A stretch of DNA of 64,000 nucleotides. It comes from Litorimonas sp964352855 (GTDB lineage: Bacteria; Pseudomonadota; Alphaproteobacteria; Caulobacterales; Maricaulaceae). The notes beneath the pieces are model-generated. The model was not told the origin of the DNA and ran no database searches. It saw nothing but the letters and a program-made list of their open reading frames with translations. The stretch lies in assembly GCA_964352855.1 (NCBI GenBank), contig CAYGTR010000009.1, forward strand, positions 1 to 64,000. The letters run 5' to 3'. Shown one piece after another: positions 8,046 to 16,856 of the stretch (the stretch's first letter is position 1; every line of letters starts with the position of its first letter). Both the position numbers and the translations under genes were made by a program.

Positions 8046-9539
8046 ATGTTCACAGCGGAACGGGTCGGCGACCCTAAAGATTATATCAAAGGCGAAACCG
8101 GTGATTGGGAAATCATCATTGGATTGGAAGTCCATGCGCAGGTGGCGTCAAACTCGAAACTCTTTTCAGGCTCCTCAACGGAATATGGCTCTGAGCCGAA
8201 TAGCCAAGTCTCGTTGGTCGATGCGGGCATGCCGGGCATGTTGCCGGTGCTAAATGAGTTTTGCGTCGAGCAAGCCGTTAAAACGGGCTTGGGCCTGAAT
8301 GCGAAAATCAATTTATTCTCGCGCTTTGATCGCAAGAATTATTTCTATGTCGACCTGCCGCAAGGCTATCAAATTTCTCAGTTTGAACACCCGATTGTCG
8401 GAGAGGGCGAGATTGATATTCTGCCTATCGACGCCGATGGCAATGTTGGCGAGGAAGTCACGGTCGGGATTGAGCGCCTGCATCTGGAACAAGATGCGGG
8501 GAAATCCGTGCATGATCTTTCGCCCGATGAGACTTATGTCGATTTGAATCGCTGCGGTGTGGCGCTGATGGAAATTGTCTCCAAACCCGATATGCGCTCG
8601 CCCGAAGAGGCCTCTGCCTATGTTGAGAAACTTCGCGGGATCGTCCGTGCGCTCGGCACTTGTGACGGCGATATGGAGAAGGGCAACCTTCGCGCCGACG
8701 TGAATGTCTCGGTGCGCAAACCCGGCGGAGAGCTTGGCACACGCTGCGAGATTAAGAACGTCAACTCCATGCGCTTCATTCGCCAAGCCATCAACTATGA
8801 AGCGCGTCGGCATATCGAGATTATCGAAGCAGGCGGCACAATTGATCAGGAAACGCGCTTGTTTGATAGTGTCAAAGGCGAAACGCGGACGATGCGCTCC
8901 AAAGAAGATGCGCATGATTATCGCTACTTCCCTGATCCGGACTTGCTGCCCCTAAAATTAGAGCAGAGCTTTGTTGATAAGATTAAAGCGACACTGCCCG
9001 AAATGCCGGATGCCCGCAAAGCCCGCTTTATGGCGGATTATAGCTTGCCCGAATATGACGCGCGTATTTTGACGGCGGATGCCGTGAAAGCGGATTTCTA
9101 TGAAACCGTTGCCAAAGGCCGTGATGCCAAGATTGCCTCTAACTGGGTGATGGGCGAATTATTTGGCGCACTGAATAAAGCCAGTCTTGAATTAGAGGAT
9201 AGCCCCGTTTCCGCCGATGCGCTTGGCGGTCTGCTCGACCGTATTAGCGACAACACCATTTCAGGCAAAATCGCGAAAGAAGTCTTTGAACGTATGTTCA
9301 AAGGCGAGGGCAGTGCCGACGACATCATCGAAGCCCAAGGCCTTAAACAAGTGACGGATATGGGCGCGATTGAAGCCATAGTGCAAGGCGTGATAGACGC
9401 GAACCCCGATCAAGCGGCGGCGGCAAAAGAGAATCCAAAACTCGTCGGTTTCTTCGTTGGACAAGTGATGAAGGCGTCTCAAGGTAAAGCCAACCCACAA
9501 GCCGTGAATGAAATCCTGCGCAAATTATTGGGGCTTTAG
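8046..9539 (+). CDS. gatB: Aspartyl/glutamyl-tRNA amidotransferase subunit B
   Basis: GatB, 497 residues, binds the mischarged tRNA and activates it by phosphorylation before amidation. The N-terminal cradle shows IGLEVHAQVASNSKLF, the RKNYFYVDLPQGYQISQ segment and CEIKNVNSMRFIRQA; the C-terminal helical/YqeY part runs from about residue 330. The start at 8046 follows GGAG at 8034-8037; an upstream in-frame start at 7986 falls inside the repeat. The DUF559 cassette separates it from gatA. Confidence 0.95.
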   Translation: MFTAERVGDPKDYIKGETGDWEIIIGLEVHAQVASNSKLFSGSSTEYGSEPNSQVSLVDAGMPGMLPVLNEFCVEQAVKTGLGLNAKINLFSRFDRKNYFYVDLPQGYQISQFEHPIVGEGEIDILPIDADGNVGEEVTVGIERLHLEQDAGKSVHDLSPDETYVDLNRCGVALMEIVSKPDMRSPEEASAYVEKLRGIVRALGTCDGDMEKGNLRADVNVSVRKPGGELGTRCEIKNVNSMRFIRQAINYEARRHIEIIEAGGTIDQETRLFDSVKGETRTMRSKEDAHDYRYFPDPDLLPLKLEQSFVDKIKATLPEMPDARKARFMADYSLPEYDARILTADAVKADFYETVAKGRDAKIASNWVMGELFGALNKASLELEDSPVSADALGGLLDRISDNTISGKIAKEVFERMFKGEGSADDIIEAQGLKQVTDMGAIEAIVQGVIDANPDQAAAAKENPKLVGFFVGQVMKASQGKANPQAVNEILRKLLGL

Positions 9540-9548
9540 GAGCAAGCT

Positions 9549-9746
9549 ATGGATGAACAACCTCAACAAAACCTCGTCTGGGATTTGATGCGGGTGATTG
9601 GGCCTGCGATTGTGTTTGTTGTTGTCTTTCTGACCCTCGCCTTGGTTGTGGATATGAATTTTTTCGCAGCCGGAGGGATTGCACTCGTTGTGGCCGTCGG
9701 TGACTTTCTTCTTTTCGCTTGGTTAAAGAAGCGGACAGGTTCTTAA
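9549..9746 (+). CDS. Small two-helix membrane protein
   Basis: A 65-residue protein starting nine bases after gatB. A short polar N-terminus is followed by two hydrophobic segments (about residues 15-34 and 38-58) and a basic tail KKRTGS. I do not recognise a family. It is followed one base later by a second protein of the same kind, so the two may work as a pair. Confidence 0.65.
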   Translation: MDEQPQQNLVWDLMRVIGPAIVFVVVFLTLALVVDMNFFAAGGIALVVAVGDFLLFAWLKKRTGS

Positions 9747-9747
9747 C

Positions 9748-9924
9748 ATGCACATCCAAGACGGCCCGGCCTTTGGCGCGCTCATCATCGGGATGGGCCT
9801 CGCCTTTCTGATTAACAATCAAACGGATAATCTGGCTTTAGCTTTGAGTGCGGGTGTGGTCGTCGGGTTGGCAAACTATTTCGTTCTAGTCTGGTTCAAT
9901 AATTGGAAAGTAAGACGTAAATGA
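9748..9924 (+). CDS. Small two-helix membrane protein, 58 residues
   Basis: A 58-residue reading frame beginning MHIQDGPAFGALII, with two hydrophobic segments (about residues 8-22 and 29-50) and a basic end WKVRRK. It starts one base after the preceding small membrane gene and its stop overlaps the nitroreductase start as ATGA, the usual sign of translational coupling. No family recognised. Same size, topology and charge pattern as its neighbour. Confidence 0.6.
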   Translation: MHIQDGPAFGALIIGMGLAFLINNQTDNLALALSAGVVVGLANYFVLVWFNNWKVRRK

Positions 9925-10610
9925 GTTTAGATATATCCGCGAGCGCTACCGTCTCAAAAGCCCTTGAAACCCGTATTACTGTACGAGACTTCCTTGATAC
10001 GCCCGTTCCAGAAGACATCTTAAAAGATATTTTGACGAAAGCCCTGCGAAGCCCTTCCGGGGGCAACCTGCAACCTTGGAAGCTCCACGTGATGACGGGC
10101 GACACGCTAGCCGAGTTTAAGAAACGTGCGGCGGAGCGAACACTTGCGGGTAAAGTCGAGGAACCGACCTATCGCGCATATCCATCACCGCTTTGGGAAC
10201 CGCAACGCTCTTGGCGCTACAAATTGGGCGAAGATATGTATGCCAAATTGGATATATCTCGCGAAAATAAGCTGGGGCGTTTAGTTTGGTTGGCGCAAAA
10301 TGCGAAATTCTTTGAAGCGCCTGTCGGCATTATTATAACAGGACATAAAGGTCTCGAAATGCCGCAATATATGGATATCGGCATTCTTCTACAGTCTATT
10401 ATGTTGCTCGCCCGTGAAAAAGGGTTGCACACGGCCCCACAAGGATGGTGGCGCAATTGGACGTCGGTGTGTCATGAAATGTTGGATATACCCGAAGATG
10501 AGGAAGTCCTCGTAGGGATGTCACTAGGTTATGGAAATCCGAATAATCCCGTAAATGATCTTTATGCCGATAGAGCTGAACTGGTGGAAGTGGCGAAATT
10601 TTACGATTAA
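9921..10610 (+). CDS. Nitroreductase-family FMN oxidoreductase
   Basis: A 229-residue protein of the nitroreductase fold, which uses FMN and NAD(P)H to reduce nitro, quinone or enone groups. ALETRITVRDFLDTPVP at the N-terminus carries the FMN-phosphate-binding Arg pattern; ALRSPSGGNLQPW is the classic S-G-N-x-Q-P-W motif; GMSLGYGNP near the C-terminus completes the binding site. The substrate is unknown. It overlaps the small membrane gene by 4 bp and is followed by a strong terminator. Confidence 0.9.
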   Translation: MSLDISASATVSKALETRITVRDFLDTPVPEDILKDILTKALRSPSGGNLQPWKLHVMTGDTLAEFKKRAAERTLAGKVEEPTYRAYPSPLWEPQRSWRYKLGEDMYAKLDISRENKLGRLVWLAQNAKFFEAPVGIIITGHKGLEMPQYMDIGILLQSIMLLAREKGLHTAPQGWWRNWTSVCHEMLDIPEDEEVLVGMSLGYGNPNNPVNDLYADRAELVEVAKFYD

Positions 10611-10638
10611 ATCTGCTAAATCATGTGATATTTCAAGC

Positions 10639-10677
10639 AATTTCGCTTTATTTTTGAATAAAGCGAAATTTTTTTTG
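10639..10677 (+). terminator. Rho-independent terminator after the nitroreductase
   Basis: A perfect 14-bp stem AATTTCGCTTTATT / AATAAAGCGAAATT with a TTTG loop (10639-10670) runs into eight T residues. It ends the gatC-to-nitroreductase run. Confidence 0.9.
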
Positions 10678-10984
10678 TCTTTTTTCGAGAGTTGGCATTC
10701 TTGATCTATACTTATGCATTTATCTTGTTTAATTCAATTTTTACTTACGGTAATTGTGTTTTAATTAAGTAATAACTTAAAAGTAACTGATATTTACTTG
10801 TTTTAATACAGATAAAGCTTGATTAACCCTGTTTCCTGTTAACCCTATATTTATCCTGTGAAGCAAAAGTCTGATCACGCACTGGATGACACGGAAAGAA
10901 AACCGGCCCCAGGCGGCCTCGACTGAACCGGACGTCCCGGGCTCTCGACGGTATTAGGTGAGACGAAAAAAACAGGGGGGTCAT
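10678..10984 (+). promoter_or_regulatory. Promoter and structured 5' leader of the Sel1-like gene
   Basis: An AT-rich stretch (10680-10860) with several TTAA motifs is followed by a sharply GC-rich leader (about 10900-10950). In the leader CCTCGA can pair with TCGACGG around an inner CCGG-ACGTC-CCGG hairpin. GGTATTAGGTGA follows at 10950-10961, then a G-run ribosome-binding site at 10975-10980. The composition change suggests a structured leader RNA; no known riboswitch was recognised. Confidence 0.4.
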
Positions 10985-11281
10985 ATGGCCTTTACAACAT
11001 TAGAAGTACAAGAAGCCGAGCAGGCTATCGCTGTTCAAGCCAATTCAGAAGATATGTTCCGTCTGGGTTTGATTTATTCAACAGATGTCGAAGACCGTGG
11101 TCCCGACTTTGTCGAAGCCCATAAATGGTTCAGCCTTGCGGCTATGATGGGCTCAAGCCCGGCCAAAGCTTACCAAGCGGAATTAAAAGCTGAGATGAGC
11201 CAAGAAGATGTAACATTGGCGCTTCGCGCGGCGCGCGGGTGGTTGGCTGAAAATCGCAGCATGGTCAAGGCTGCGGCTTAA
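10985..11281 (+). CDS. Small Sel1-like repeat protein
   Basis: A 98-residue protein with one Sel1-type repeat: AEDMFRLGLIYS-like helix, then FVEAHKWFSLAAMMGSSPAK. Sel1 repeats mediate protein-protein contacts and are common in Caulobacterales proteins. There is no signal peptide, so it is likely cytoplasmic. The start at 10985 follows a GGGGGG purine tract; an upstream in-frame ATG at 10958 has nothing comparable. It lies alone between terminators, upstream of the holdfast genes. Confidence 0.75.
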   Translation: MAFTTLEVQEAEQAIAVQANSEDMFRLGLIYSTDVEDRGPDFVEAHKWFSLAAMMGSSPAKAYQAELKAEMSQEDVTLALRAARGWLAENRSMVKAAA

Positions 11282-11285
11282 GTCA

Positions 11286-11312
11286 TAAAAAAGGGCCGCG
11301 AATAGCGACCCT
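11286..11312 (-). terminator. Terminator of the hfsD-like gene
   Basis: On the minus strand AGGGTCGC-TATTC-GCGGCCCT forms an 8-bp stem (one G-T pair), followed by TTTTTT. It begins 24 bases after the stop of the outer-membrane export gene. Confidence 0.8.
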
Positions 11313-11335
11313 GTTATAGAGTATGTGAGAGTTGG

Positions 11336-12235
11336 TTAGGGCGAGATAACCGTTGTTCCGCCTCCATTATTGCCGAACTGATAGGCGATATTAAAGTCTA
11401 CCGGTAAAGCATTGCGGAAATTCTGCATGAATGTACCGATTTCCGCGAGTGTCGTTTGTGGCACATAAATGATGTCGCCGCGGCGAAGCTGCATATTGTC
11501 GTTATATTCGCGGATATTGAGTAGTCCATTGCGAATATTGACTGTCCGCATCATCATACCGCCATTCGGCGCGCGTCGCAGAACGGCGACTTGTGACGTT
11601 CGGGCTGTCGGGCGCATACCGCCCGCCATAAAAATGGCTTCAATCGCACCGATCTGGCCGGGGATCGTGTAAGTTCCGGGTTGCCCTACTTCACCCCCGA
11701 CAAAGATTTGCTGAGGCGCATAAGCGCGCGGCGTAACCGCAACTGTCGGATCGCGCAATTGCTTAGATAATTCTGCCTGCAAAAGATGCTGCACGTGTGT
11801 GAAACTGCGTCCCGCCGCCATAATGGGTTGGCTCATGGGCATAACAATCCGCCCGTCCGGTCCCACGGTTAACGTGCGGGAGAGTTCAGGTGCAGACGAC
11901 ACAACAATATCGAGCTGATCTTCCGGCTGTATAAGATAGTCCGGTTCCCACTCCACCCATTGTTGGAAAACAGCGCCCGGTGGCGCCGGACGCGCGGGAA
12001 TTTGATGGGCCAAGTTTTTCTGCCCCCGCAAACGCGCCATTAATCCCCCATATTTTTTTGTAGATTGTGCCTTATAGGGCATAGCCCGTTGGTGATGGTG
12101 TTGCGCAACACTGTTGGGTGCGTGTGGATTAACCATGTTTCCATAACGCGACTGTGCAAGTGATTCGTTTGGTAGGGCACCTATAAGGGTGGCTGAAACC
12201 ACGGCTAGGCTAAGGATTTTCAAGGATTTCCGCAT
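11336..12235 (-). CDS. hfsD: Outer-membrane polysaccharide export protein, Wza/HfsD type
   Basis: A 299-residue exported protein: signal peptide ending near ESLAQ (residue 28), a polysaccharide-export domain (DYLIQPEDQLDIVV about residue 95, DGRIVMPMSQPIMAAG) and an SLBB segment QIFVGGEVGQPGTYTIPG. Wza-type proteins form the outer-membrane pore for exopolysaccharide. The start at 12235 removes a 20-residue extension with no signal-like features. It is divergent from the chain-length gene and belongs to a cluster ordered like the Caulobacter holdfast genes; the HfsD name rests on that context. Confidence 0.82.
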   Translation of the reverse strand: MRKSLKILSLAVVSATLIGALPNESLAQSRYGNMVNPHAPNSVAQHHHQRAMPYKAQSTKKYGGLMARLRGQKNLAHQIPARPAPPGAVFQQWVEWEPDYLIQPEDQLDIVVSSAPELSRTLTVGPDGRIVMPMSQPIMAAGRSFTHVQHLLQAELSKQLRDPTVAVTPRAYAPQQIFVGGEVGQPGTYTIPGQIGAIEAIFMAGGMRPTARTSQVAVLRRAPNGGMMMRTVNIRNGLLNIREYNDNMQLRRGDIIYVPQTTLAEIGTFMQNFRNALPVDFNIAYQFGNNGGGTTVISP

Positions 12236-12361
12236 AAATTTGGCCTGATAATCAGTTTTACTGCTTGCAAAGCGTCTTTTTTCAATTGTTAACAAGAATG
12301 GATAAGGAAATATTAAAATTTACCCTGCCTTATGGTTAACGAATCGATATGAGGATGGGCT

Positions 12362-14407
12362 ATGGCCTTTTTTGGTCTGGGTAAAAAAACGGGTGAGGGC
12401 GTTGGGAAACGGCCCAAAACCAGACGTCGTGGCCAAAGAAACCTTGTGCTCGACACAAGTGTTCAGGCCCCTGATGTTGCTGAGAATACGACGTCACGCA
12501 GATATTCTGATCGTCCCGACGCTTATGATAACTTGACGGTCGCAGATTACGCACAGGGTATGCCCAATATTCGTTTGTCCGAAGCTGTGAAATCCTTTGG
12601 GCGTCAGTTAAAATGGCTTATTCCTCTTTTCCTTATTGGATGTGTGGTCGCTTTTTACGCGACAAAGGACTTTAAACGTACCTATCGTGCAGATGGGAGT
12701 TTGATGGTGCAATTAGGCCCAGAGTATATTTATCAACCTGTCAGTGGTCAAAACGGTCAAAACGCCCTTCAATTGACACCGGACGCAATTATTTTGACAG
12801 AAGTTGGGATTATCAAAAACCCTGAAGTGATTGACGCCGTTATCGGACAAATGACGTCATCTCCGTCTGAAAGTTTGCGCTTTGATCGCGATGCAGAACT
12901 CAAGATTCGTGCAGCAGGCAATAACCAAGCCGCAAAATTGGTAGCTGAAATGGAGCGCCGCAAACGTGTTGAGGCCTCTTTTGCTGTAATGCCACAGCCA
13001 AAATCGTCTATCATTAATCTTGCCTATAAACATGAAGATCCAAGCGTTGCTGTAGAAACACTCAACGCATTTATCGATGAATATAAAACATTCCGCAGTA
13101 TTGTGTTTGTTGAAGGCAATAGTGATATCATCAGTCAACGTCGCCTTGCGACAGAACAGCAACTTAATCAAAATGAGCGGGCTATTGCACGTTTCTTGAC
13201 CCGCAATAATGTCTCTGATTTTACATCTCAACAAGACGGCGCGCAGGAGCGCACCGAAGATTTAAAAACTGAACTAAATACAACACGCGCCGCCATTTCC
13301 GAAGCTGAAGCTTCATTGGCTATCGTCGAAGATCAGCTTCGCCAAACACCGGCCATGATTGATCTCTACATAGATGACCGAGCGTCGCAGCGTATTGCGC
13401 AAGCCGAACTCGAGCTTGGACAACTTTTGGCAAAATATCTGCCGACAAGTGATCCTGTCCGTCAAAAACAGGCGGAATTGCAAGAATTACGCTCTGTGCA
13501 ACGGGGTTATAATGGTCAAGTCATGGGTGGTAGACGTCAAGGGCCAAACCCGACGCATCAAACACTGACCGAACGCCGCGATACGTTGCAATCGACAGCT
13601 GATGGGTTGAGAGAGAAAGAATTTACATTACAACGTCAACTGGACAGTGCAGATGCGAAAGTACGTCGCCTTGCACAGCTCTATCCTGAATATCAGAATC
13701 TTTTACGTGAGCGCACAACGCTTGCTGAACGTCTGGATGTTTATAATTCGAGAGAGCAAGAAGCATTGATTAATCAAGATCAAGCGGCTGCAAGCAGCGA
13801 AAATGTGCGCGAAATCTCTCGGGCGCGTTATGCCCAAAAGGGCCGCAATATGCGAGCCGTGATGTTCCTGCTTGCCAGTGTTTTTTGGGGTTTCGCCCTC
13901 TTTATGGTTGCTTTGGCGCGGGTGTTTCTCGACCCGCGGCTTTATACATCACCTCGCTCCAAAGCTATCGCTGACTCTATTGATGAATTTGTGTATGATG
14001 AGGCTTATAAGAACCCTATACCGGAGCCCGTTGCACCGTCTTATGTACCCGAGGAATACCAACCCGCCGCGCAGACACCCTATGAAGGGCAATATGCACA
14101 GAGCGGTCAAAGCCACACTGCCACGGCTTATGCGCCGCATATTCATGTGCAGAGCCATGCCCCTGAGTATGCCGTCCAAACGACTTCCCAAGCTGTGACA
14201 GCTTCGAGCGGGCCTGTAGAGTGGGCCCCTCCAGCTGCTTCGAGTTATGACCCACCTTTACAACCCACGGGATCGTCTGCTGCATTTGATCTTTATCCAA
14301 ATCCTTATGCGCCTACGCTGCACCCACCGCAACAATCACAGAGTCATCAAGACCAAAATATGAATGTGTTAGGCATATTACCCGCCGGGTCGACGCCTTT
14401 AACATAA
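12362..14407 (+). CDS. hfsA: Wzc/GumC-like polysaccharide co-polymerase, HfsA type
   Basis: A 681-residue inner-membrane chain-length protein. A basic cytoplasmic N-terminus (about 1-80) is followed by a membrane helix (84-100), a large periplasmic coiled-coil region with Wzz/GNVR character, and a second helix near 498-520. The last 150 residues are Pro/Gln/Ala-rich and probably disordered. It lacks a kinase domain, which appears as the separate next gene. In Caulobacter HfsA and HfsB are separate in this way and serve holdfast export. Confidence 0.82.
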   Translation: MAFFGLGKKTGEGVGKRPKTRRRGQRNLVLDTSVQAPDVAENTTSRRYSDRPDAYDNLTVADYAQGMPNIRLSEAVKSFGRQLKWLIPLFLIGCVVAFYATKDFKRTYRADGSLMVQLGPEYIYQPVSGQNGQNALQLTPDAIILTEVGIIKNPEVIDAVIGQMTSSPSESLRFDRDAELKIRAAGNNQAAKLVAEMERRKRVEASFAVMPQPKSSIINLAYKHEDPSVAVETLNAFIDEYKTFRSIVFVEGNSDIISQRRLATEQQLNQNERAIARFLTRNNVSDFTSQQDGAQERTEDLKTELNTTRAAISEAEASLAIVEDQLRQTPAMIDLYIDDRASQRIAQAELELGQLLAKYLPTSDPVRQKQAELQELRSVQRGYNGQVMGGRRQGPNPTHQTLTERRDTLQSTADGLREKEFTLQRQLDSADAKVRRLAQLYPEYQNLLRERTTLAERLDVYNSREQEALINQDQAAASSENVREISRARYAQKGRNMRAVMFLLASVFWGFALFMVALARVFLDPRLYTSPRSKAIADSIDEFVYDEAYKNPIPEPVAPSYVPEEYQPAAQTPYEGQYAQSGQSHTATAYAPHIHVQSHAPEYAVQTTSQAVTASSGPVEWAPPAASSYDPPLQPTGSSAAFDLYPNPYAPTLHPPQQSQSHQDQNMNVLGILPAGSTPLT

Positions 14408-14424
14408 TGTATTAAAGCATTATA

Positions 14425-15144
14425 ATGGATTCTCACTCTGATAATGCCACTGCTGTACTGCAATCTGTTCTGAATGGATTGAAGTTAAAGCCTAGGTCTG
14501 ATGGGTTAGGGCAAATCATTCAGATTCTATCTGCCTCTACAGGAGCGGGTACAAGTCATGTCACTCGCAACCTCGCTCTGATGACCGCGCGTCAAGGCGG
14601 TGATGATGGAAGGCGTGTGGGTCTGTTTGATTGTGACTTTAAACAACTCGCGCAAACTAGCTATTTCTTTGCCGCCGCGAGAGCCTCTTATATGCAGGGA
14701 CCTTATGATGCCTCATTTGGAGCAGTGCCTTTTTGGCGTGTGACCCATTCTGATGGTCAGAGCTCTGAGATTCCAAATATCTGTGGTCTTTATTTAGACG
14801 ATCAAAGCGGCTTGGCCGTGACCTCAGTTTTTTGGGATCAAATTGGTCATGGTGACACAATTTCGTTCCGGCAGTCGAAGGGTTATTGGCATAATTTGCG
14901 CTCTCACTTTTCTTTTGTCTTTATTGATAGTCCTGCGTTGGACAGATCCCAAGACGGTCTTTTGCTAGCGTCAGAAAGTGATGGAACGATATTAGTTGCG
15001 AAAGCTGAGGACAGTCACAATCCTAAACATAATCAAGCGCGTGAGATGATATTAAATGCGGGTGGGCGATATACAGGTCTTTTGATGAATGCGGGCGCGC
15101 CTTTGCGTTTGATTGATCAACCCAATGGTCAATTTGCCTCCTAA
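14425..15144 (+). CDS. hfsB: HfsB-like degenerate tyrosine-autokinase protein
   Basis: A 239-residue P-loop ATPase-like protein of the BY-kinase/CpsD type, 17 bp after the co-polymerase gene. The Walker A region reads SASTGAGTSHVTRN, with Thr43 where the nucleotide-binding Lys should be. The A' motif VGLFDCDFK and a Walker-B-like FVFIDSPALD near residue 165 remain. There is no C-terminal tyrosine cluster. So it probably does not act as a kinase and may be a structural partner of the co-polymerase. Name given by order, size and Caulobacter precedent. Confidence 0.75.
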   Translation: MDSHSDNATAVLQSVLNGLKLKPRSDGLGQIIQILSASTGAGTSHVTRNLALMTARQGGDDGRRVGLFDCDFKQLAQTSYFFAAARASYMQGPYDASFGAVPFWRVTHSDGQSSEIPNICGLYLDDQSGLAVTSVFWDQIGHGDTISFRQSKGYWHNLRSHFSFVFIDSPALDRSQDGLLLASESDGTILVAKAEDSHNPKHNQAREMILNAGGRYTGLLMNAGAPLRLIDQPNGQFAS

Positions 15145-15154
15145 TGAGACCGTT

Positions 15155-16081
15155 TTAATTGCCATAAAGCTTGGGTGAGAAGGCTTTCAACCAAAAGATT
15201 TTGCCAGCCCCTTGTGCAAATTTTGCCAAAGCTGTGACCCGTTTCGGTGACTTTACCAAAGAGCCCATAATCAAGGCTGGCAAGTTCAAGAGACTTTGGA
15301 CAGTTCCAACCGCCATCCAGAATATCAGACGCGGGAGACCTTTAAGGCCTTTTTCAATGGCTTCTTGAGATGGACTCTGCCCATAGGCGAAATTCCTCAA
15401 CCAAATATAGCTTAGCGTCGCTCGTATTTGTGGCACATGTTCCAAGCATTTTGCGTTCTGTGCCCAAGCGGCTTTAGCACCCTTATGCATAACATGTTTG
15501 AAGAACGCATCATCTTCACCACCCGTCTGGTTCAGCGCGGGATTGAAAGCGGGGGAGGGCAAATCACAGAGTAGTCGGTCAATAAGGCTGCCGCCCGTGC
15601 CGATACCTTCGGATATCAGCTGTGTTTCCGTATAGGGTTTGCGTTCAAAGGCTGAGGCCATAAAGGGGTATTCGGCTTTACCTTCCGGCATCACCGCTTC
15701 GATGGGACCAAAAACGAGCCCCGCTTTATAGTAATCAGAGGTTTTTAATAAGGCTGACACCCAACCGGGTAGAGCCTCCATATCGTCATCCAGAAAAGCA
15801 ATATAACGGCCTCGCGCTTTCTTTAAGGCCGTATTTCTGGCGTTCGACACGCCAGGCTTTGGCTCGTGGATATAAATGAGGCTCGTATCAGTGTTTTTGA
15901 TAAATGCTGAAACAGCGTCTTTTGCAGAGGCGAGGGGGTCATTGTCTGTCACCACGATTTCACAAAGGGGGTGCTGACGGGCCTCTGGCTCAACACTTTT
16001 CAGCGCCCGAATAAGACTTTCGGGTCGCTTATAAGTGGGTATCACAATTGAGACGCCTTGGGTTGGCCAATCATGCAGCAT
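15155..16081 (-). CDS. Family 2 glycosyltransferase (possible HfsL)
   Basis: A 308-residue GT-A fold glycosyltransferase: VSIVIPTYKRPESLIRAL at the N-terminus, AFLDDDMEALPGW with the DxD metal/nucleotide-sugar site near residue 100, and an acceptor region with GGEDDAFFKHV. The C-terminal hydrophobic stretch suggests membrane association. Its start overlaps the end of the deacetylase gene by 11 bp, so it is the last gene of the leftward hfsE-F-G-H run. A second GT2 called HfsL occurs in related holdfast systems; that name is likely but not certain. Confidence 0.82.
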   Translation of the reverse strand: MLHDWPTQGVSIVIPTYKRPESLIRALKSVEPEARQHPLCEIVVTDNDPLASAKDAVSAFIKNTDTSLIYIHEPKPGVSNARNTALKKARGRYIAFLDDDMEALPGWVSALLKTSDYYKAGLVFGPIEAVMPEGKAEYPFMASAFERKPYTETQLISEGIGTGGSLIDRLLCDLPSPAFNPALNQTGGEDDAFFKHVMHKGAKAAWAQNAKCLEHVPQIRATLSYIWLRNFAYGQSPSQEAIEKGLKGLPRLIFWMAVGTVQSLLNLPALIMGSLVKSPKRVTALAKFAQGAGKIFWLKAFSPKLYGN

Positions 16082-16856
16082 TGACCATCCCCTTTAATTT
16101 TCTAAGGGCCTTGCCGACGGGTAAAACCTCTGCATCAATAGCTGCAACATCTTTCAATATTTGGGTAAACTCTTCTGGCGTGCATCCAAAGGCGCTGGGA
16201 TTGTCTCTGACATCATGGGTGAAGAAAATGAGCCATCCTGAACTGTTTTTCAGATCAAAAATCGCTTTTCGACAATTTTCAAAATCACGTCCTGAATAGA
16301 GACTTTGTGACGGGGCTTGGTTGCAGTCAACGCGCCTATAATCACGTGGCGAATGAATGCCGCGCAAAAGACCAAACTCTTTGGATAAGGCCTGTTTCGT
16401 TGCCAAAGACACTTCTCCGTAGGGGAAAGCAAAGGTTTCGGCTTTTGGGAGGCCGAGTGCTTTAAACGCCTGTTGGTTTTTTTGAACATCGTTCATGAAG
16501 GTTTCTGTTGGGATTGAATTGACATCCCTATGCGAAAATGTGTGGTCGCCAATTTCGTGGCCGCCCGCAAAAGCAGATTTGATATCCTCTTTGCTCATAT
16601 GCAAACCAAGATGATTGGTGGTTTCACACAAACCCATTGCGGCATAAATCGTTCCCGCCCAATCGCGTATCTCTAATTCCGGCAACGCATTTTCAAAAAC
16701 AGACCGCGGACAATCATCAAATGAGAAACTCACAATAGGTCTCTTAGTTTTTATCTGTAGGTGGCGTTGCTTAATATGCTTCACCACGCGTCTTGTGATC
16801 CGTGCGGATAGAGTCTTAGACGGTTGATATATGTTGAAAATCTGCTCCGAGTTCAT
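16071..16856 (-). CDS. hfsH: Polysaccharide deacetylase, HfsH type
   Basis: A 261-residue NodB-type deacetylase. IVSFSFDDCP carries the catalytic Asp pair and HEIGDHTFSHRD the two zinc-binding His; FAFPYGE follows. There is no signal peptide, matching cytoplasmic-side action on lipid-linked N-acetylglucosamine. In Caulobacter HfsH deacetylates holdfast and controls its cohesion. The start at 16856 is set by the ATGA overlap with the upstream glycosyltransferase stop; an earlier in-frame start exists at 16889. Confidence 0.86.
   Translation of the reverse strand: MNSEQIFNIYQPSKTLSARITRRVVKHIKQRHLQIKTKRPIVSFSFDDCPRSVFENALPELEIRDWAGTIYAAMGLCETTNHLGLHMSKEDIKSAFAGGHEIGDHTFSHRDVNSIPTETFMNDVQKNQQAFKALGLPKAETFAFPYGEVSLATKQALSKEFGLLRGIHSPRDYRRVDCNQAPSQSLYSGRDFENCRKAIFDLKNSSGWLIFFTHDVRDNPSAFGCTPEEFTQILKDVAAIDAEVLPVGKALRKLKGMVNAA

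Noticed and set aside
8313..8915. 200-codon minus-strand frame inside gatB
   Set aside because: Lies wholly opposite a well-supported gatB; mirrors its codon bias.
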